Notes: a model not told the origin generated them from the letters alone. A DNA stretch of 64,000 bases from Ardenticatenaceae bacterium (GCA_020634435.1 JACKBS010000015.1:179415-243414); one strand, 5' to 3'; shown: positions 1 to 8,760, numbered from the stretch's first letter. Numbers and translations: made by a program.

Positions 1-341
1 GCATTGATTGGGAAAAGACCGCCAAGCCGTACCGCGATGCCATCATGCAGTTCCTGGAAGACAATTACCTGCCCGACTTGCAGGCCAACATCGTCACCGA
101 GCGGCACATCGATCCCCGCCACTTCAAGGGGATTCTAAACAGCCACCTCGGTTCCGCCTTTTCCGTCGAGCCGATTTTGACCCAATCCGCCTGGTTCCGG
201 CCGCACAACCGGTCAGAAGATATTAACAATCTTTACTTCGTTGGCGCGGGCACACACCCCGGCGCTGGCCTGCCCGGCGTGCTCTCCTCCAGCAAAATTG
301 CTGAGGATTTAATTATGGGCGCAACGGTCGGTGTTCGGTAA
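1..341 (+). CDS. Phytoene desaturase-type (CrtI family) oxidoreductase, C-terminal end
   Basis: The reading frame is open from the left edge (first full codon at position 3) to TAA at 339-341, giving about 112 residues. The end carries the typical CrtI C-terminal FAD-contact segment (YFVGAGTHPGAGLPGV) followed by a short helix (SSSKIAEDLI). CrtI-type enzymes desaturate phytoene or related carotenes at the membrane using FAD. The lycopene cyclase and CruF genes that follow support a carotenoid role. Which member it is (CrtI, CrtD or CrtO type) cannot be decided from the C-terminus alone. The gene is cut by the window edge. Confidence 0.85.
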   Translation, partial: IDWEKTAKPYRDAIMQFLEDNYLPDLQANIVTERHIDPRHFKGILNSHLGSAFSVEPILTQSAWFRPHNRSEDINNLYFVGAGTHPGAGLPGVLSSSKIAEDLIMGATVGVR

Positions 342-437
342 ACGGTAATCAGTAATCGGTGGTCGGTAAACGGTAAAAACGCTTACCGATTACCGTTCAC
401 GGTTCACGGATTACCGATAACGGATTACCGATAACGA
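335..437. repeat. Intergenic repeat array, CGGTAA family
   Basis: About 100 bases made of short units such as CGGTAAACGG, CGGTAATCAG and CGGTGGTCGG, followed by the inverse orientation (TTACCGATTACCG, CACGGATTACCGATAACGG). The two halves can fold into a long imperfect stem. It fills the gap between the desaturase and cyclase genes and ends just before the cyclase ATG. Related arrays lie near 1303, 12796, 24133, 44832 and 45541. Confidence 0.8.
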
Positions 438-443
438 AAAACA

Positions 444-1265
444 ATGACCTACTTCGGATTTCTCGGCCTCTTTTTGGCCATTCCCATTGCCATCATGCTG
501 GGCTTGACCTGGCGCGATGCCCGTTTGGGGCGCAAAGTGCCCCGGCGATTTGCCAGCTATCCGCCTTACGCGATCTTGGCGCTGCATTTGGCAATGGCCT
601 TGGTTTACACCACACCGTGGGACAACTATCTGGTAGCCACATCGGTCTGGTGGTACGACCAGGCAAAAGTGACGGGTATCGTTTTTGGCTATGTGCCGAT
701 TGAGGAGTACACTTTCTTCCTGGTGCAGCCAATTTTGTCGGGGCTGTGGCTGCTGTTTTGGCTGCGACGACAGCCGGATAAAGTGCAAAAGGGATGGGAG
801 AACGGCAGTTTCCGTTACACCGCCCTCGCCATTTTAGGAATCATCTGGCTGGCAATGGTGGCCATCTTGGTGGCAGACTGGGCACCGGGCACCTACATGG
901 CCCTGATTCTGGCCTGGGCCTTGCTACCCATCATGCTGCAAGTGGGTTTTGGCGGGGACATTTTGTGGCAGCATCGCAAATTGGTGCTGTTGGGTCTGGC
1001 ACCACCCACCCTCTTCCTCGCCACCGCCGATGCCCTGGCCATCTACGATGGCATCTGGACCATCGATCCGGCTCAGACGCTCAATTGGCATATCGGCGGG
1101 ATTTTGCCTCTTGAAGAGTTCCTCTTTTTTCTCATCACCAACGTTCTGGTAATCTTTGGCATGACGCTCTTCCTGTCTGCGGAAAGTCAGGAGCGCTTAG
1201 AAAAGATGAAAACGGCCGTTGCCCAATGGCGCGCTGGACGATTGCCTATGGCAAGTGAGAAGTAA
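444..1265 (+). CDS. Lycopene cyclase, fused CrtYc-CrtYd type
   Basis: A 273-residue, very hydrophobic protein made of two homologous halves, each with several membrane helices. The first half has PWDNYL and VPIEEYTFF near residues 52-92. The second has a matching LPLEEFLFF near residues 221-229. These paired acidic motifs mark the heterodimeric-type lycopene cyclases (CrtYc plus CrtYd) that are fused in archaea, some bacteria and fungal bifunctional enzymes. The reaction is ring closure of lycopene ends in the membrane, probably to beta rings. ATG at 444 follows the repeat array. The last codons and the stop lie in an AGTGAAAAGT-type repeat, so the C-terminal tail is repeat-derived. Confidence 0.85.
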   Translation: MTYFGFLGLFLAIPIAIMLGLTWRDARLGRKVPRRFASYPPYAILALHLAMALVYTTPWDNYLVATSVWWYDQAKVTGIVFGYVPIEEYTFFLVQPILSGLWLLFWLRRQPDKVQKGWENGSFRYTALAILGIIWLAMVAILVADWAPGTYMALILAWALLPIMLQVGFGGDILWQHRKLVLLGLAPPTLFLATADALAIYDGIWTIDPAQTLNWHIGGILPLEEFLFFLITNVLVIFGMTLFLSAESQERLEKMKTAVAQWRAGRLPMASEK

Positions 1266-1332
1266 AAAGTGGAAAGTGAAAGAGTACGCCCCTTCTTAAA
1301 TACGGTTTACCGTTTACCGGTCACCGATTACC
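1253..1332. repeat. Composite intergenic repeat (AGTGAAAAGT family plus CGGTAA family)
   Basis: Positions 1253-1282 carry AAGTGAGAAGTAAAAAGTGG-like units. Positions 1303-1330 carry TACGGTTTACCGTTTACCGG-like units. The array spans the stop codon of the cyclase and the apparent 5' end of the next gene, so the first 20 or so codons of that open frame are probably repeat-encoded or untranslated. Confidence 0.7.
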
Positions 1333-2078
1333 TATCCCTAACTACCACGCTCATTCTCCTCTGGATTCTGGCGATGATCAGCCTGCCCATCATGAAGTGG
1401 ATTTGGGGGCCGGGGATGATTCCGCTGGGGCTGACATTGGGGGTGCTGCTGCAAGCAACGGCCGTTTTCCTCACCCTCCGCGACTCCTGGGGTTGGCAAA
1501 AGACGATGAGAACGGCCGTCCTTATCGCCGTGCTGACCCTGTTTGTGGAATGGCTTGGCTCCACCACCGGCTTTCCCTTCGGCAGCTACAGCTACACCGA
1601 TTTGATGCAGCCGCAAATTGCCCACGTGCCCGTCCTCATCCCCTTCGCCTGGTTCATGATGCTGCCCGCCGCCTGGGCTGTAGCGTGTCTAATTCAGGCG
1701 CAACTGCCCGGCAAATGGGCGCACAATCGCTGGCTTTACCTGCTGCTGGCTGGATTGGCCTTCACCGCCTGGGACCTGTTCCTTGATCCGCAGATGGTAA
1801 GCTGGGGGCTGTGGGTGTGGGACAATCCCAGCGGTTATTTTGGCATTCCCTGGGTGAATTATGTTGGATGGTTGGAAACGGCCGTCTTGCTCACCGCCCT
1901 CATCCAACCCAAAAATTTACCCGCCAAGCCCCTGCTGATCATCTACACCATCACCTGGTTCCTGGAAACATTCGGCCTGCTTTTCTTCTGGGGATTAGTC
2001 GGCCCGGCCATTGTCGGCGGCATGGCGATGGGTGTTTTTGTGTGGCTGGGCTGGCGTACGGAACTTAGTAGGAAGTGA
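1269..2078 (+). CDS. cruF: CruF-type carotenoid hydratase family protein
   Basis: Membrane protein of up to 269 residues in the DUF422/CruF family. Conserved features include VEWLGSTTGFPFGSYSYTD near residues 97-115, a central AWDLFLDPQM and a following WVNYVGWLET. CruF-type enzymes hydrate the 1,2 double bond of acyclic carotenoid ends (gamma-carotene 1',2'-hydratase in cyanobacteria, bisanhydrobacterioruberin hydratase in archaea). The GTG at 1269 sits in repeat sequence, so translation more likely begins downstream, possibly near 1374. The cyclase upstream and glycosyltransferase downstream fit a route to a monocyclic, hydroxylated and glycosylated carotenoid. The stop codon also falls in an AGTGAAAAGT-type repeat. 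Confidence 0.8.
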   Translation: MESERVRPFLNTVYRLPVTDYLSLTTTLILLWILAMISLPIMKWIWGPGMIPLGLTLGVLLQATAVFLTLRDSWGWQKTMRTAVLIAVLTLFVEWLGSTTGFPFGSYSYTDLMQPQIAHVPVLIPFAWFMMLPAAWAVACLIQAQLPGKWAHNRWLYLLLAGLAFTAWDLFLDPQMVSWGLWVWDNPSGYFGIPWVNYVGWLETAVLLTALIQPKNLPAKPLLIIYTITWFLETFGLLFFWGLVGPAIVGGMAMGVFVWLGWRTELSRK

Positions 2079-2135
2079 TAAGTGAAAAGTAAAAAATGGA
2101 TGCCACTTCTCACTTATCACTTTTTACTTTTCACG
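2066..2135. repeat. Intergenic repeat array, AGTGAAAAGT family
   Basis: Forward units GGAAGTGATAAGTGAAAAGT are followed after a few bases by their inverse (CACTTATCACTTTTTACTTT), giving a long A/T-rich stem between cruF and plsY. Similar arrays lie at 8761-8820, 25001-25057 and 46581-46613. Confidence 0.75.
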
Positions 2136-2157
2136 CCAAATCTGGCAAACTCCCCTC

Positions 2158-2760
2158 ATGAACCAACTCCTCTCCACCCTCCTTTGGACCCTTTTTGGCT
2201 TTGTGCTTGGCGCACTGCCGTTTTCGGTTTGGGTGGGCAAACTGGTGCTGGGCAAGGACATTCGCCAGTTCGGCGACAAAAATCCGGGGGCAACCAACGT
2301 GCTGCGGGCCGGAGGGGTGCCGCCTTTTGTGCTGGCGCTCATGCTGGATATTGCCAAAGGGGCGCTGCCGCTCGGATTGGCGGTACACATTTTTGGTGTG
2401 GAAGGTTGGGAGCTAGTTCCAATTTCACTGGGGCCGCCACTGGGGCATACCTTTTCGCCGTTCTTAAACTGGCAAGGCGGCAAAGCGATTGCCGCCGCCT
2501 TTGGCGTCTGGATTGGCATCACGATCTGGACAATGCCGCTCATTTCGCTCTCTTTACTGATCGTTTTTACGCTGCTCATCACGCCATCCGGCTGGGCGGT
2601 GATGCTGGCGCTAGCGGGGATGCTCGTCGCGCTGCTCGTCTGGTTCGACGACCCGGTTTTGCTGGGCGTGTGGGCCGGGCAGGTGCTGCTGCTAGCTTAC
2701 AACCACCGGGCAGATTTGGGGAAACGGCCGTCCTTCCGTCGTCGCAAAAAAATTACTTAA
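2158..2760 (+). CDS. plsY: Glycerol-3-phosphate acyltransferase PlsY
   Basis: A 200-residue protein with about five membrane helices. It carries the three PlsY signature blocks: GALPFSVWVGK near residue 18, GDKNPGATNVLRAGG near 39, and GHTFSPFLNWQGGKAIA near 97. PlsY transfers an acyl group from acyl-phosphate to glycerol-3-phosphate to make lysophosphatidic acid, the first step of phospholipid synthesis. Length matches the family. It sits between carotenoid genes, which is an unusual place for a lipid housekeeping gene. ATG 2158 is clear because the upstream bases are repeat. Confidence 0.93.
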   Translation: MNQLLSTLLWTLFGFVLGALPFSVWVGKLVLGKDIRQFGDKNPGATNVLRAGGVPPFVLALMLDIAKGALPLGLAVHIFGVEGWELVPISLGPPLGHTFSPFLNWQGGKAIAAAFGVWIGITIWTMPLISLSLLIVFTLLITPSGWAVMLALAGMLVALLVWFDDPVLLGVWAGQVLLLAYNHRADLGKRPSFRRRKKIT

Positions 2761-2808
2761 TTACCCAATTACACGTTGGTAATTGGTAATTGAGTAATTG
2801 GGTAATTA
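2755..2808. repeat. Intergenic inverted repeat, GTAATTGGG family
   Basis: TAATTACCCAATTAC at 2758-2772 pairs perfectly with GTAATTGGGTAATTA at 2794-2808, a 15-base stem with a repeat-like loop. It separates plsY from the glycosyltransferase. A second member lies at 23222-23263. Confidence 0.8.
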
Positions 2809-2812
2809 TGGC

Positions 2813-4003
2813 ATGATTTTAACGATACTCGGGGGATTTGTTTCACTGGCATTGCTGATTTTGGGGATTACGGCCGTTTCCAACTTTATCTTCTTCCCCC
2901 GCCTCAAACCGACCCAACACACCACGCATCCCAAACTGTCCATTTTGATACCGGCGCGAAACGAAACGGCCGTTATCGACCAAACCATCCGCGCCTTGCT
3001 GCAACAAACGTATCCTAACTTTGAACTTATTCTGCTCGACGACCAATCTGACGACGGCACCGGAGACACTGCCACAAAAGCCGCAAACGGTGATACCCGG
3101 TTCCAGTTGATGACCGGCACGCCATTGCCCCCCGGCTGGCTGGGAAAAAATTGGGCCTGTCACCAGCTCAGTCAGGCCGCCACGGGCGACTACCTCCTCT
3201 TTGCCGATGCGGACGTGTGCTGGGCACCCGAGGCGCTGGCGGCACTGGTGACCCGAGCTCAGACCGAGCAAGCCGACTTGCTCACCGTCTGGCCCACACA
3301 GCAAACGGAGACCTGGGCCGAACGACTCGTCGTGCCGCTGATGAGCTTTGCCATTTTGTGCTACCTGCCCATCTTACCGGTGCATTTCACTCATCTGCCC
3401 GCCTTTGCTGCGGCCAATGGGCAATGTCTGCTGTTTCGTCGGTCAGCGTATGAACAAATTGGGGGACATACGGCCGTTCGCAACAACGTCATTGAGGATG
3501 TAGCCTTGGCCAAAGCCATCAAGTCGCACAAACTGCGGCTGCGCATGGCCGATGGCAACCGGCTGGTAAGCTGCCGCATGTACCAAAACTGGCCCAAGGT
3601 GCGGGCAGGCTTTGCCAAAAACATCCTGGCCGGACACGGTGGCAGTATTCCCTTTTTGCTGCTCTCGACTATTTTTCACTGGCTCGTTTTTCTATTTCCT
3701 TGGCTCTGGTTTGCCGCCAGTTTGAATATGTGGCCGCTGGTTTTGGGATTGGCTGGCGTGGCGTTAAGGGGAGGAACGGCCGTTTTCACCCACCAACGAC
3801 CCCTCGATGCCCTGCTTATGCCCGCCTCCGTCCTGCTCATGACCCGCATCGCCTTCCAATCGATCCAGTGGCAGCGGCGCGGCACGGCCGAGTGGAAAGG
3901 GCGAAAATTAGACCCCCATCTCAACTTTCCCTCCGAGAAGAGGCTTGATACCAGCGTCAACATGGATCAGTTGCTGATAGAGCAAAATGAGCTGATAGAG
4001 TAA
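2813..4003 (+). CDS. Family 2 glycosyltransferase, probably carotenoid glycosyltransferase (CruG/CruC-like)
   Basis: A 396-residue protein: N-terminal helix, GT2 domain (LSILIPARNE near residue 43, LLDDQSDDGT near 73, FADADVCW near 128, a VIEDVALAKAIK block near 225), then two or three C-terminal helices. The DxD-like FADAD binds the nucleotide-sugar metal. A TTG at 2798 lies within the repeat, so the ATG at 2813 is the better start. CruG-type enzymes glycosylate the hydroxyl added by CruF and are often its neighbour. That context, not the sequence alone, points to carotenoid as acceptor. A general membrane GT2 is the alternative. Confidence 0.75.
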   Translation: MILTILGGFVSLALLILGITAVSNFIFFPRLKPTQHTTHPKLSILIPARNETAVIDQTIRALLQQTYPNFELILLDDQSDDGTGDTATKAANGDTRFQLMTGTPLPPGWLGKNWACHQLSQAATGDYLLFADADVCWAPEALAALVTRAQTEQADLLTVWPTQQTETWAERLVVPLMSFAILCYLPILPVHFTHLPAFAAANGQCLLFRRSAYEQIGGHTAVRNNVIEDVALAKAIKSHKLRLRMADGNRLVSCRMYQNWPKVRAGFAKNILAGHGGSIPFLLLSTIFHWLVFLFPWLWFAASLNMWPLVLGLAGVALRGGTAVFTHQRPLDALLMPASVLLMTRIAFQSIQWQRRGTAEWKGRKLDPHLNFPSEKRLDTSVNMDQLLIEQNELIE

Positions 4004-4568
4004 AACGCCTGCTAACATCCTTAATGAAGTGTACCGCAGCCCTATGACAGGCACATGGAAGGGGTTTTTCGCCTGGCAATAGGCAAGAATATTTGGTGCT
4101 TTGTAGTGATTTTTGCCTAAGACAAACCACACTTCAAATATTAATTCTTCTAACATCGCGAGAACGTTATTGCCATCATAAACATTAGCTGGGATGAAAT
4201 GAGGAGCCAAGAGTATCTAGAGAGTGGCGATTGTCGCAGCTAGGTGCGATTGCCATACTTAATAACAACCATGGTAATCTGACTTACCCCTATAAGTTTC
4301 GGTATCGTTATAGGATTGAGGAACTTATCCTTACTTCCCGTCTTTTTATACTAGACGCCTCCTTTAGCTTTTTAGCTTTCATCAGACTATTGTCTATGGC
4401 TACAGCTCAACCGGCTTGTATCCGAGATTGTAAAAGCTGCACCCATTTTTACCTAGGGCAACGATTAAGGAAGGCAGGGACTAGAAAATGAGCAAAGGGA
4501 TGCTGGTATAAATCCGTGGAAACGATCAGGGGTAAGTACCAGATGACCCACAATATCTACCCCCAAAT
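4004..4568. other. Gene-poor stretch of unknown content
   Basis: 565 bases with lower G+C than the neighbours and no copy of the ACGGCCGT octamer. A 100-codon open frame on the minus strand (3908-4210) and an 86-codon one on the plus strand (4231-4491) show no recognisable motif and no convincing ribosome site. The lack of the octamer and the adjacent IS4-type element suggest old inserted or decayed DNA. No promoter, terminator or RNA fold could be supported. Confidence 0.4.
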
Positions 4569-5165
4569 ATGACGAGCTGGCTACCCTTCATGGCCAGTCC
4601 ACACATCTACAACGAGCGGGTGCAGGATGCGGCCGTAGCCGACCCGGTCACCCTATGGCTGGCCACTGCCGACGGCCGGGTTTCGCTCACCACCGTGGGC
4701 GAACGGTCCGTTTGCCGAGAGGTATCGGCGGATTATCCAGGCGCAGCTGGTCTAGCGACGAATCTGGCCGACCAGCTCTGGCTGGTGTCCCAGCGGATTG
4801 TGTACCGGGGCAATGCGGCAGGGTTTGAGCGCATGGACACGCTGGCTTTGCCAATAACGGCCGTTGCCCCCGATGGCTCGGTTTGGTACGCCACGCAAAC
4901 CGAGCTGGTGCGCATCCAGGGCGACCAGCGCTTACCGTTGGCCCACAATCTGGACCCGGACACGATTACCGCCCTGGCCATTGCCCCCGATGGCAAGGTT
5001 TGGGTGGGCACGACGGCAGGAACGGCCGTTTTCAACGGCGGTCAATGGCAAACAATTACCGCCGCCGATGGGCTGGCCAGCAACCACGTGACACACCTCG
5101 CCATCGCCAATGATGGGTCGGTGTGGGTGGGAACTTCGGGTGGGGTGAGTTGGATACGGCCGTAG
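4569..5165 (+). CDS. Beta-propeller (two-component-regulator propeller-like) protein, possibly a fragment
   Basis: A 198-residue protein built of propeller blades. Repeats of the form APDGSVWYAT, APDGKVWVGTTAGTAVF and ANDGSVWVGTSGGVSWI occur at about 40-residue spacing in the second half, as in Reg_prop repeats of sensor and extracellular domains. There is no signal peptide, kinase or HTH, and five or so blades cannot close a normal propeller. It is therefore probably the 3' part of a larger gene whose 5' end has been lost in the odd stretch upstream. Its G+C-rich sequence and octamer copies show it is native. ATG 4569 is the first available start, not a proven one. Confidence 0.55.
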   Translation: MTSWLPFMASPHIYNERVQDAAVADPVTLWLATADGRVSLTTVGERSVCREVSADYPGAAGLATNLADQLWLVSQRIVYRGNAAGFERMDTLALPITAVAPDGSVWYATQTELVRIQGDQRLPLAHNLDPDTITALAIAPDGKVWVGTTAGTAVFNGGQWQTITAADGLASNHVTHLAIANDGSVWVGTSGGVSWIRP

Positions 5166-5204
5166 GATTCAACCTAACCGTGAGACCTACTTGCTCCCCT
5201 AAGA

Positions 5205-6413
5205 AGGCTGAGGGGAGGACACCTTTTCAGGTAATTCTAGGGTCGGGTAGAAATTGTAAATTGATAAAATGGTTATGTCTCAGCACAAATTCAAAGAAGA
5301 ATTGAATCCCCTCTTTGAACAGGCTCCAATGGCGACGTTTGCAGCCATCTTCATGGCGTTGCATAGGTTGGGTGCGTCCTTGGGCTGCCGCAACACTGCC
5401 CAAAGCAAGCGACCAAGCATAGGCAACCACCAGCAAAACAAGCAGACGACCCATGTGGTCGGGATGCGTGATGCGACTGTCGGCCCACTGCCAGCCACCG
5501 CTTTTCAGGTCACGGAAGCTTTGTTCTTGCCAGTTTCGGTTTGCATACTCGAATCCAGTCAGCGTCGTGTCGTTGGTCACCAGGGCCCACGGTTGGTCAT
5601 AGCCAGCGCTCCAAATAGCATGGGCCGTTGCTGGCAACCGACCCCGCTGCTTGAATACAAGCCCAGCGGCCGACCACTGTTCCCCAGCTTGCACCATGTG
5701 GGCAATAGACAAATCGCCTTCATCGGTACATACCTTTGTCATGCTGGTCACGCGGAACAGATAGTACCATCCCAGGTTAGCCACAGCCTGACACAAATCG
5801 GGCGAGGTTCCAATGCCCCGGTCGGCCAGCACAACCACCTCTCTGTTTGTAGCGATACCCTTCTGGACCGCTTGCAACAAGGTTGTGATTATGCCTACTT
5901 GCCCCTCGGCTGGATACTGCTCATGATTGTTGGCCAGGTAACTGCGCCATGCCAAGGGGATACACCGACCTTCCCAAGCGACGCCCACAACCATGACTGC
6001 CAGACGGTCTTGCAACTTCGTTTCATCGACCAGCAGATAAAGCTTCCCCGGCGGCAATTGACTAACAATCCAGGCAGTCCATTGCGCGAAGAAGGCGTGC
6101 AGCGGAAACAGCGCATTGTCCAGAAAACGCCGCAAGCGTCGGGCGCAGCTCTCAATTTTCTCACCTGTCGCTACCTGGCGGGCAATCTGCTGCTGTTGGC
6201 AACTTTCTGCACGCATGATGCCGATAGTAAACAAGCCGACATTTTCAACTTGCCAGCTATTGAGACAAGGCAAATGGGTGGCGATTGTTTGAATCCATTG
6301 ATAAAGTACGGGATAGCTCATCTTGAACTCCTTCTGACGTTTTGGAAGACATCAGAATTGTCCTTGATGAGCTATTCTTTTTCCAACTCCCAAACATGTC
6401 CTCCCCTCAGCCT
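5205..6413. mobile_element. Candidate IS4-type insertion sequence with 17-base inverted ends
   Basis: AGGCTGAGGGGAGGACA at 5205-5221 is perfectly inverted at 6397-6413, flanking a single transposase gene. Total length of about 1.2 kb suits an IS4-family element. No target duplication was recognised. The right end runs into a G-rich sequence (CCAGGGAGAGGGTTGGGG) of a kind common as genomic repeats, so the inverted ends could instead belong to a pre-existing hairpin that was split. Confidence 0.5.
5227..6321 (-). CDS. IS4-family transposase
   Basis: An intact 364-residue DDE transposase. The first aspartate lies in LLVDETKLQD near residue 98. The second is in VVLADRGIG near 163. The glutamate region is YANRNWQEQSFRDLKSGG near residues 261-278, matching the IS4 Y-(2)R-(3)E-(6)K signature. 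DNA cleavage and strand transfer of its own element is the expected role. The frame has no internal stop and no ACGGCCGT octamer, which fits recent arrival. Confidence 0.85.
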   Translation of the reverse strand: MSYPVLYQWIQTIATHLPCLNSWQVENVGLFTIGIMRAESCQQQQIARQVATGEKIESCARRLRRFLDNALFPLHAFFAQWTAWIVSQLPPGKLYLLVDETKLQDRLAVMVVGVAWEGRCIPLAWRSYLANNHEQYPAEGQVGIITTLLQAVQKGIATNREVVVLADRGIGTSPDLCQAVANLGWYYLFRVTSMTKVCTDEGDLSIAHMVQAGEQWSAAGLVFKQRGRLPATAHAIWSAGYDQPWALVTNDTTLTGFEYANRNWQEQSFRDLKSGGWQWADSRITHPDHMGRLLVLLVVAYAWSLALGSVAAAQGRTQPMQRHEDGCKRRHWSLFKEGIQFFFEFVLRHNHFINLQFLPDPRIT

Positions 6414-6444
6414 GCCAGGGAGAGGGTTGGGGTGAGGGTGCGTC

Positions 6445-8751
6445 TTACTGCGACGCAGTTGCCGTATCCTCGCGGACGCTGAGGTGGCGGACGTAGTTCA
6501 CCAGATGCCACGCCTGTTCTTCCGTGAGTTGGTCGCCAAAGGCAGGCATGGCGGTGTCTTCAATCCCCTGCAAAATCCAGTAGTACAGGTCGCCATCAGT
6601 GTGGATGGCCGTGTGCCCAGCAGCAAAATCTGCCGGTGGCGGCGACAGCGTTTGCGCTGTAGGGCCGTTACCGCGCCCTTCCGGGCCGTGGCAGGGCACA
6701 CAATTTTCGTTAAACAGTGCCTGGCCAATGGCGATTGACTCCACATCGGGCAAGATGGGATTGGTCGCAAACTTGGCCGGGGTGTATTCTACGGTGAAGA
6801 AGGTGTAAAGCTGTGAACCGCCCAACCAGAAGCACACCAGGCTAATGGCCAATAGAGCCACAAGCTGCCCTTCGTTTTTAGCCGCACGCACGGCGATAAA
6901 ACCCCACAGCAGGGCAAAGAGCAAAATGCCCACACCAGTCGCCCCGTTGCCGGTGCGGTTCATAAATTTGGCGAATACCTCTAACGGCCGTACGCCTCTG
7001 TCCAGTTCGCGAATATTGCCACCGACGCCTGTTTCCAGGCGATACGCGGCAAACGTGTCAAAGGTGTTGGGGCGGCGAATAGAGACTTCCACCTGCCAGG
7101 TACCAATCAGACTGATGTAGCTACCTTCGAGACGGTAACGGCCGTTTCCCAGCGATTCAGCTTGCCCCGTTGAGGAGCCTAACGACTGGCCTAAAAACGT
7201 ATAACGAACAGACACATCTTCGGCATTGGTCACCGGTTCACCATTTTCATCGGTGATGAGAATGTCAAACGTATTGTTGCCCACTAGCGCTGGCTCGATA
7301 GTCATCGCCACCTGCAAATCTTCGGCAGATTGGGTCACCGTGGTTTGTCCCGGCGCGTCAGCCAGCAGCGGGGCATCCACGCCACGTTGGAGATCGGTGA
7401 GGACACCAGCCGCGACCAGAATGAGCAGGGCGAAGCTCATTTCCGCCCAAACAAGACGGGTGAAGCGGCGCAACAAGCGGGATGTCTGTTCATTTTCTGG
7501 CACTTCATAGGCGACGCTAAGGCGCGGCTTAACAAACATCAGGTTTAGGCCAGCGATAGCGATGGTGAGCAGCGCCAGGCCAATTTTGCCTAGCAGCAGC
7601 AGGCCATAAGCCGTGCCCACCAGCTCGGTCCAACCGCCCACATGCTTGGCACCCAGATAGCCACCGCTAGTCAGCAGCAATCCTACAGAAATGGCGGCGA
7701 TGGCGGAAAAGTTCAGCATCAGGCTGAGGTAGAGCCAGGAACGCGCTTCATATTTAAGGCCGCGCGCTTGCCAGAGGGAGATCGCCAGGAAGACCAAACC
7801 ACCCACCCAGATGGTTCCAGCCAACACATGCACCCAATCGATCAGCACCGCCTGGACCGTATCATCCGTGAGCGCGGCGCTGTGGCTGATGAGGGAAACG
7901 GTGAGTGACAGGCCGATGGCCAGGACAAAACCAAGCCACCACTCCCAACCGCGCAGTTCTTTACGGCCGTTTTTCACATCCACAAACAGGCTCAGGTTAA
8001 AGTGTGACAGGGCCAGCAGCAAAAAGCGCACCAGCCACATGGTGCCAAAGCGTGTCCCCACCCAGGCTTGCAAATTGGCCGTTTGCAGCAGATTGTAAAG
8101 ACGCGTCTGGTCAATAAAGATGAGGACCAGACCAATGCCCACCAACACAATGCCAATGATGCCAATGCGGATGCCCTGCTGCGCCAGCTTCAGGTCCAAC
8201 CCTTCTTCTTCGGCTTCCAGGTCTACACCAGCCAGGATAGGATTCCAGACGAGCAGGCGGTAGGCAAACAGCCCCATTAGCAGGGCGATGCCGGTGAGGG
8301 TAAGCCAACGCGCCACAGCGCTAAGGATCGATAGCTGGGCAGTGACGGTGCTTTCGGTAGTAACGGCCGTTGCCGCTACGCCATAGCCAAACGCGAACGT
8401 GCCGCTGGTGGTGTGCCCATCTACACCAGACAACACCTGCCAGCTCACCAGGTAAGCGCCAGGGTTGAGGTCTGGGAGTGAGACAGCTGCGGTACGGCCG
8501 TCGGCATCAATCAGTTGCAGCGGGCCAGTTTCGACACGTTCACCACCCTGGGTAAGCAAATCAATCCGGCTCAGATTGGCGACAATCGGCTCATTAAACT
8601 GGATGATGATGTTGTCTGGCAGCTCATCAATCACCCCATTCGGCGCGGGGTTAGAAAATTCGGGCACGGCATGGGCAAACACAGGCTGCACCCAGCCCCA
8701 TAGCAGGCCAGCCAGCAGCAAAAACAACAGCAAACGACGCAATTTCATCAT
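6445..8751 (-). CDS. CopC-CopD fusion with C-terminal cytochrome c domain
   Basis: A 768-residue protein. Residues 1-26 are a signal peptide, cleaved just before His-27 (AHAVPEFSNP). A CopC beta domain with DGHTTSG follows. About eight CopD membrane helices come next, including the IDWVHVLAGTIWVGG segment. A beta-sandwich of FixH/YtkA type follows at about 470-570, then two more helices and a class I cytochrome c domain with CVPCH near residue 684 and an axial Met in TAMPAF. CopC binds Cu at the N-terminal His and CopD is linked to copper uptake. The cytochrome tail suggests copper delivery coupled to electron transfer outside the membrane. It is the downstream end of the copper region. Confidence 0.85.
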   Translation of the reverse strand: MMKLRRLLLFLLLAGLLWGWVQPVFAHAVPEFSNPAPNGVIDELPDNIIIQFNEPIVANLSRIDLLTQGGERVETGPLQLIDADGRTAAVSLPDLNPGAYLVSWQVLSGVDGHTTSGTFAFGYGVAATAVTTESTVTAQLSILSAVARWLTLTGIALLMGLFAYRLLVWNPILAGVDLEAEEEGLDLKLAQQGIRIGIIGIVLVGIGLVLIFIDQTRLYNLLQTANLQAWVGTRFGTMWLVRFLLLALSHFNLSLFVDVKNGRKELRGWEWWLGFVLAIGLSLTVSLISHSAALTDDTVQAVLIDWVHVLAGTIWVGGLVFLAISLWQARGLKYEARSWLYLSLMLNFSAIAAISVGLLLTSGGYLGAKHVGGWTELVGTAYGLLLLGKIGLALLTIAIAGLNLMFVKPRLSVAYEVPENEQTSRLLRRFTRLVWAEMSFALLILVAAGVLTDLQRGVDAPLLADAPGQTTVTQSAEDLQVAMTIEPALVGNNTFDILITDENGEPVTNAEDVSVRYTFLGQSLGSSTGQAESLGNGRYRLEGSYISLIGTWQVEVSIRRPNTFDTFAAYRLETGVGGNIRELDRGVRPLEVFAKFMNRTGNGATGVGILLFALLWGFIAVRAAKNEGQLVALLAISLVCFWLGGSQLYTFFTVEYTPAKFATNPILPDVESIAIGQALFNENCVPCHGPEGRGNGPTAQTLSPPPADFAAGHTAIHTDGDLYYWILQGIEDTAMPAFGDQLTEEQAWHLVNYVRHLSVREDTATASQ

Positions 8752-8760
8752 GAGGATTGA

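Noticed and set aside
335..437. CGGTAA-type arrays as a CRISPR array
   Set aside because: Units are 8-12 bases, adjacent, degenerate and in both orientations. There are no unique spacers and no cas genes.
4231..4491. 86-codon open frame as a gene
   Set aside because: No motif, no ribosome site, unusual composition, and it lies in a stretch that looks decayed.
5206..5221. Treating the 16-17-base inverted ends of the IS4 element as proven
   Set aside because: Kept only as a candidate, because the right end merges with a common G-rich repeat and no target duplication was seen.
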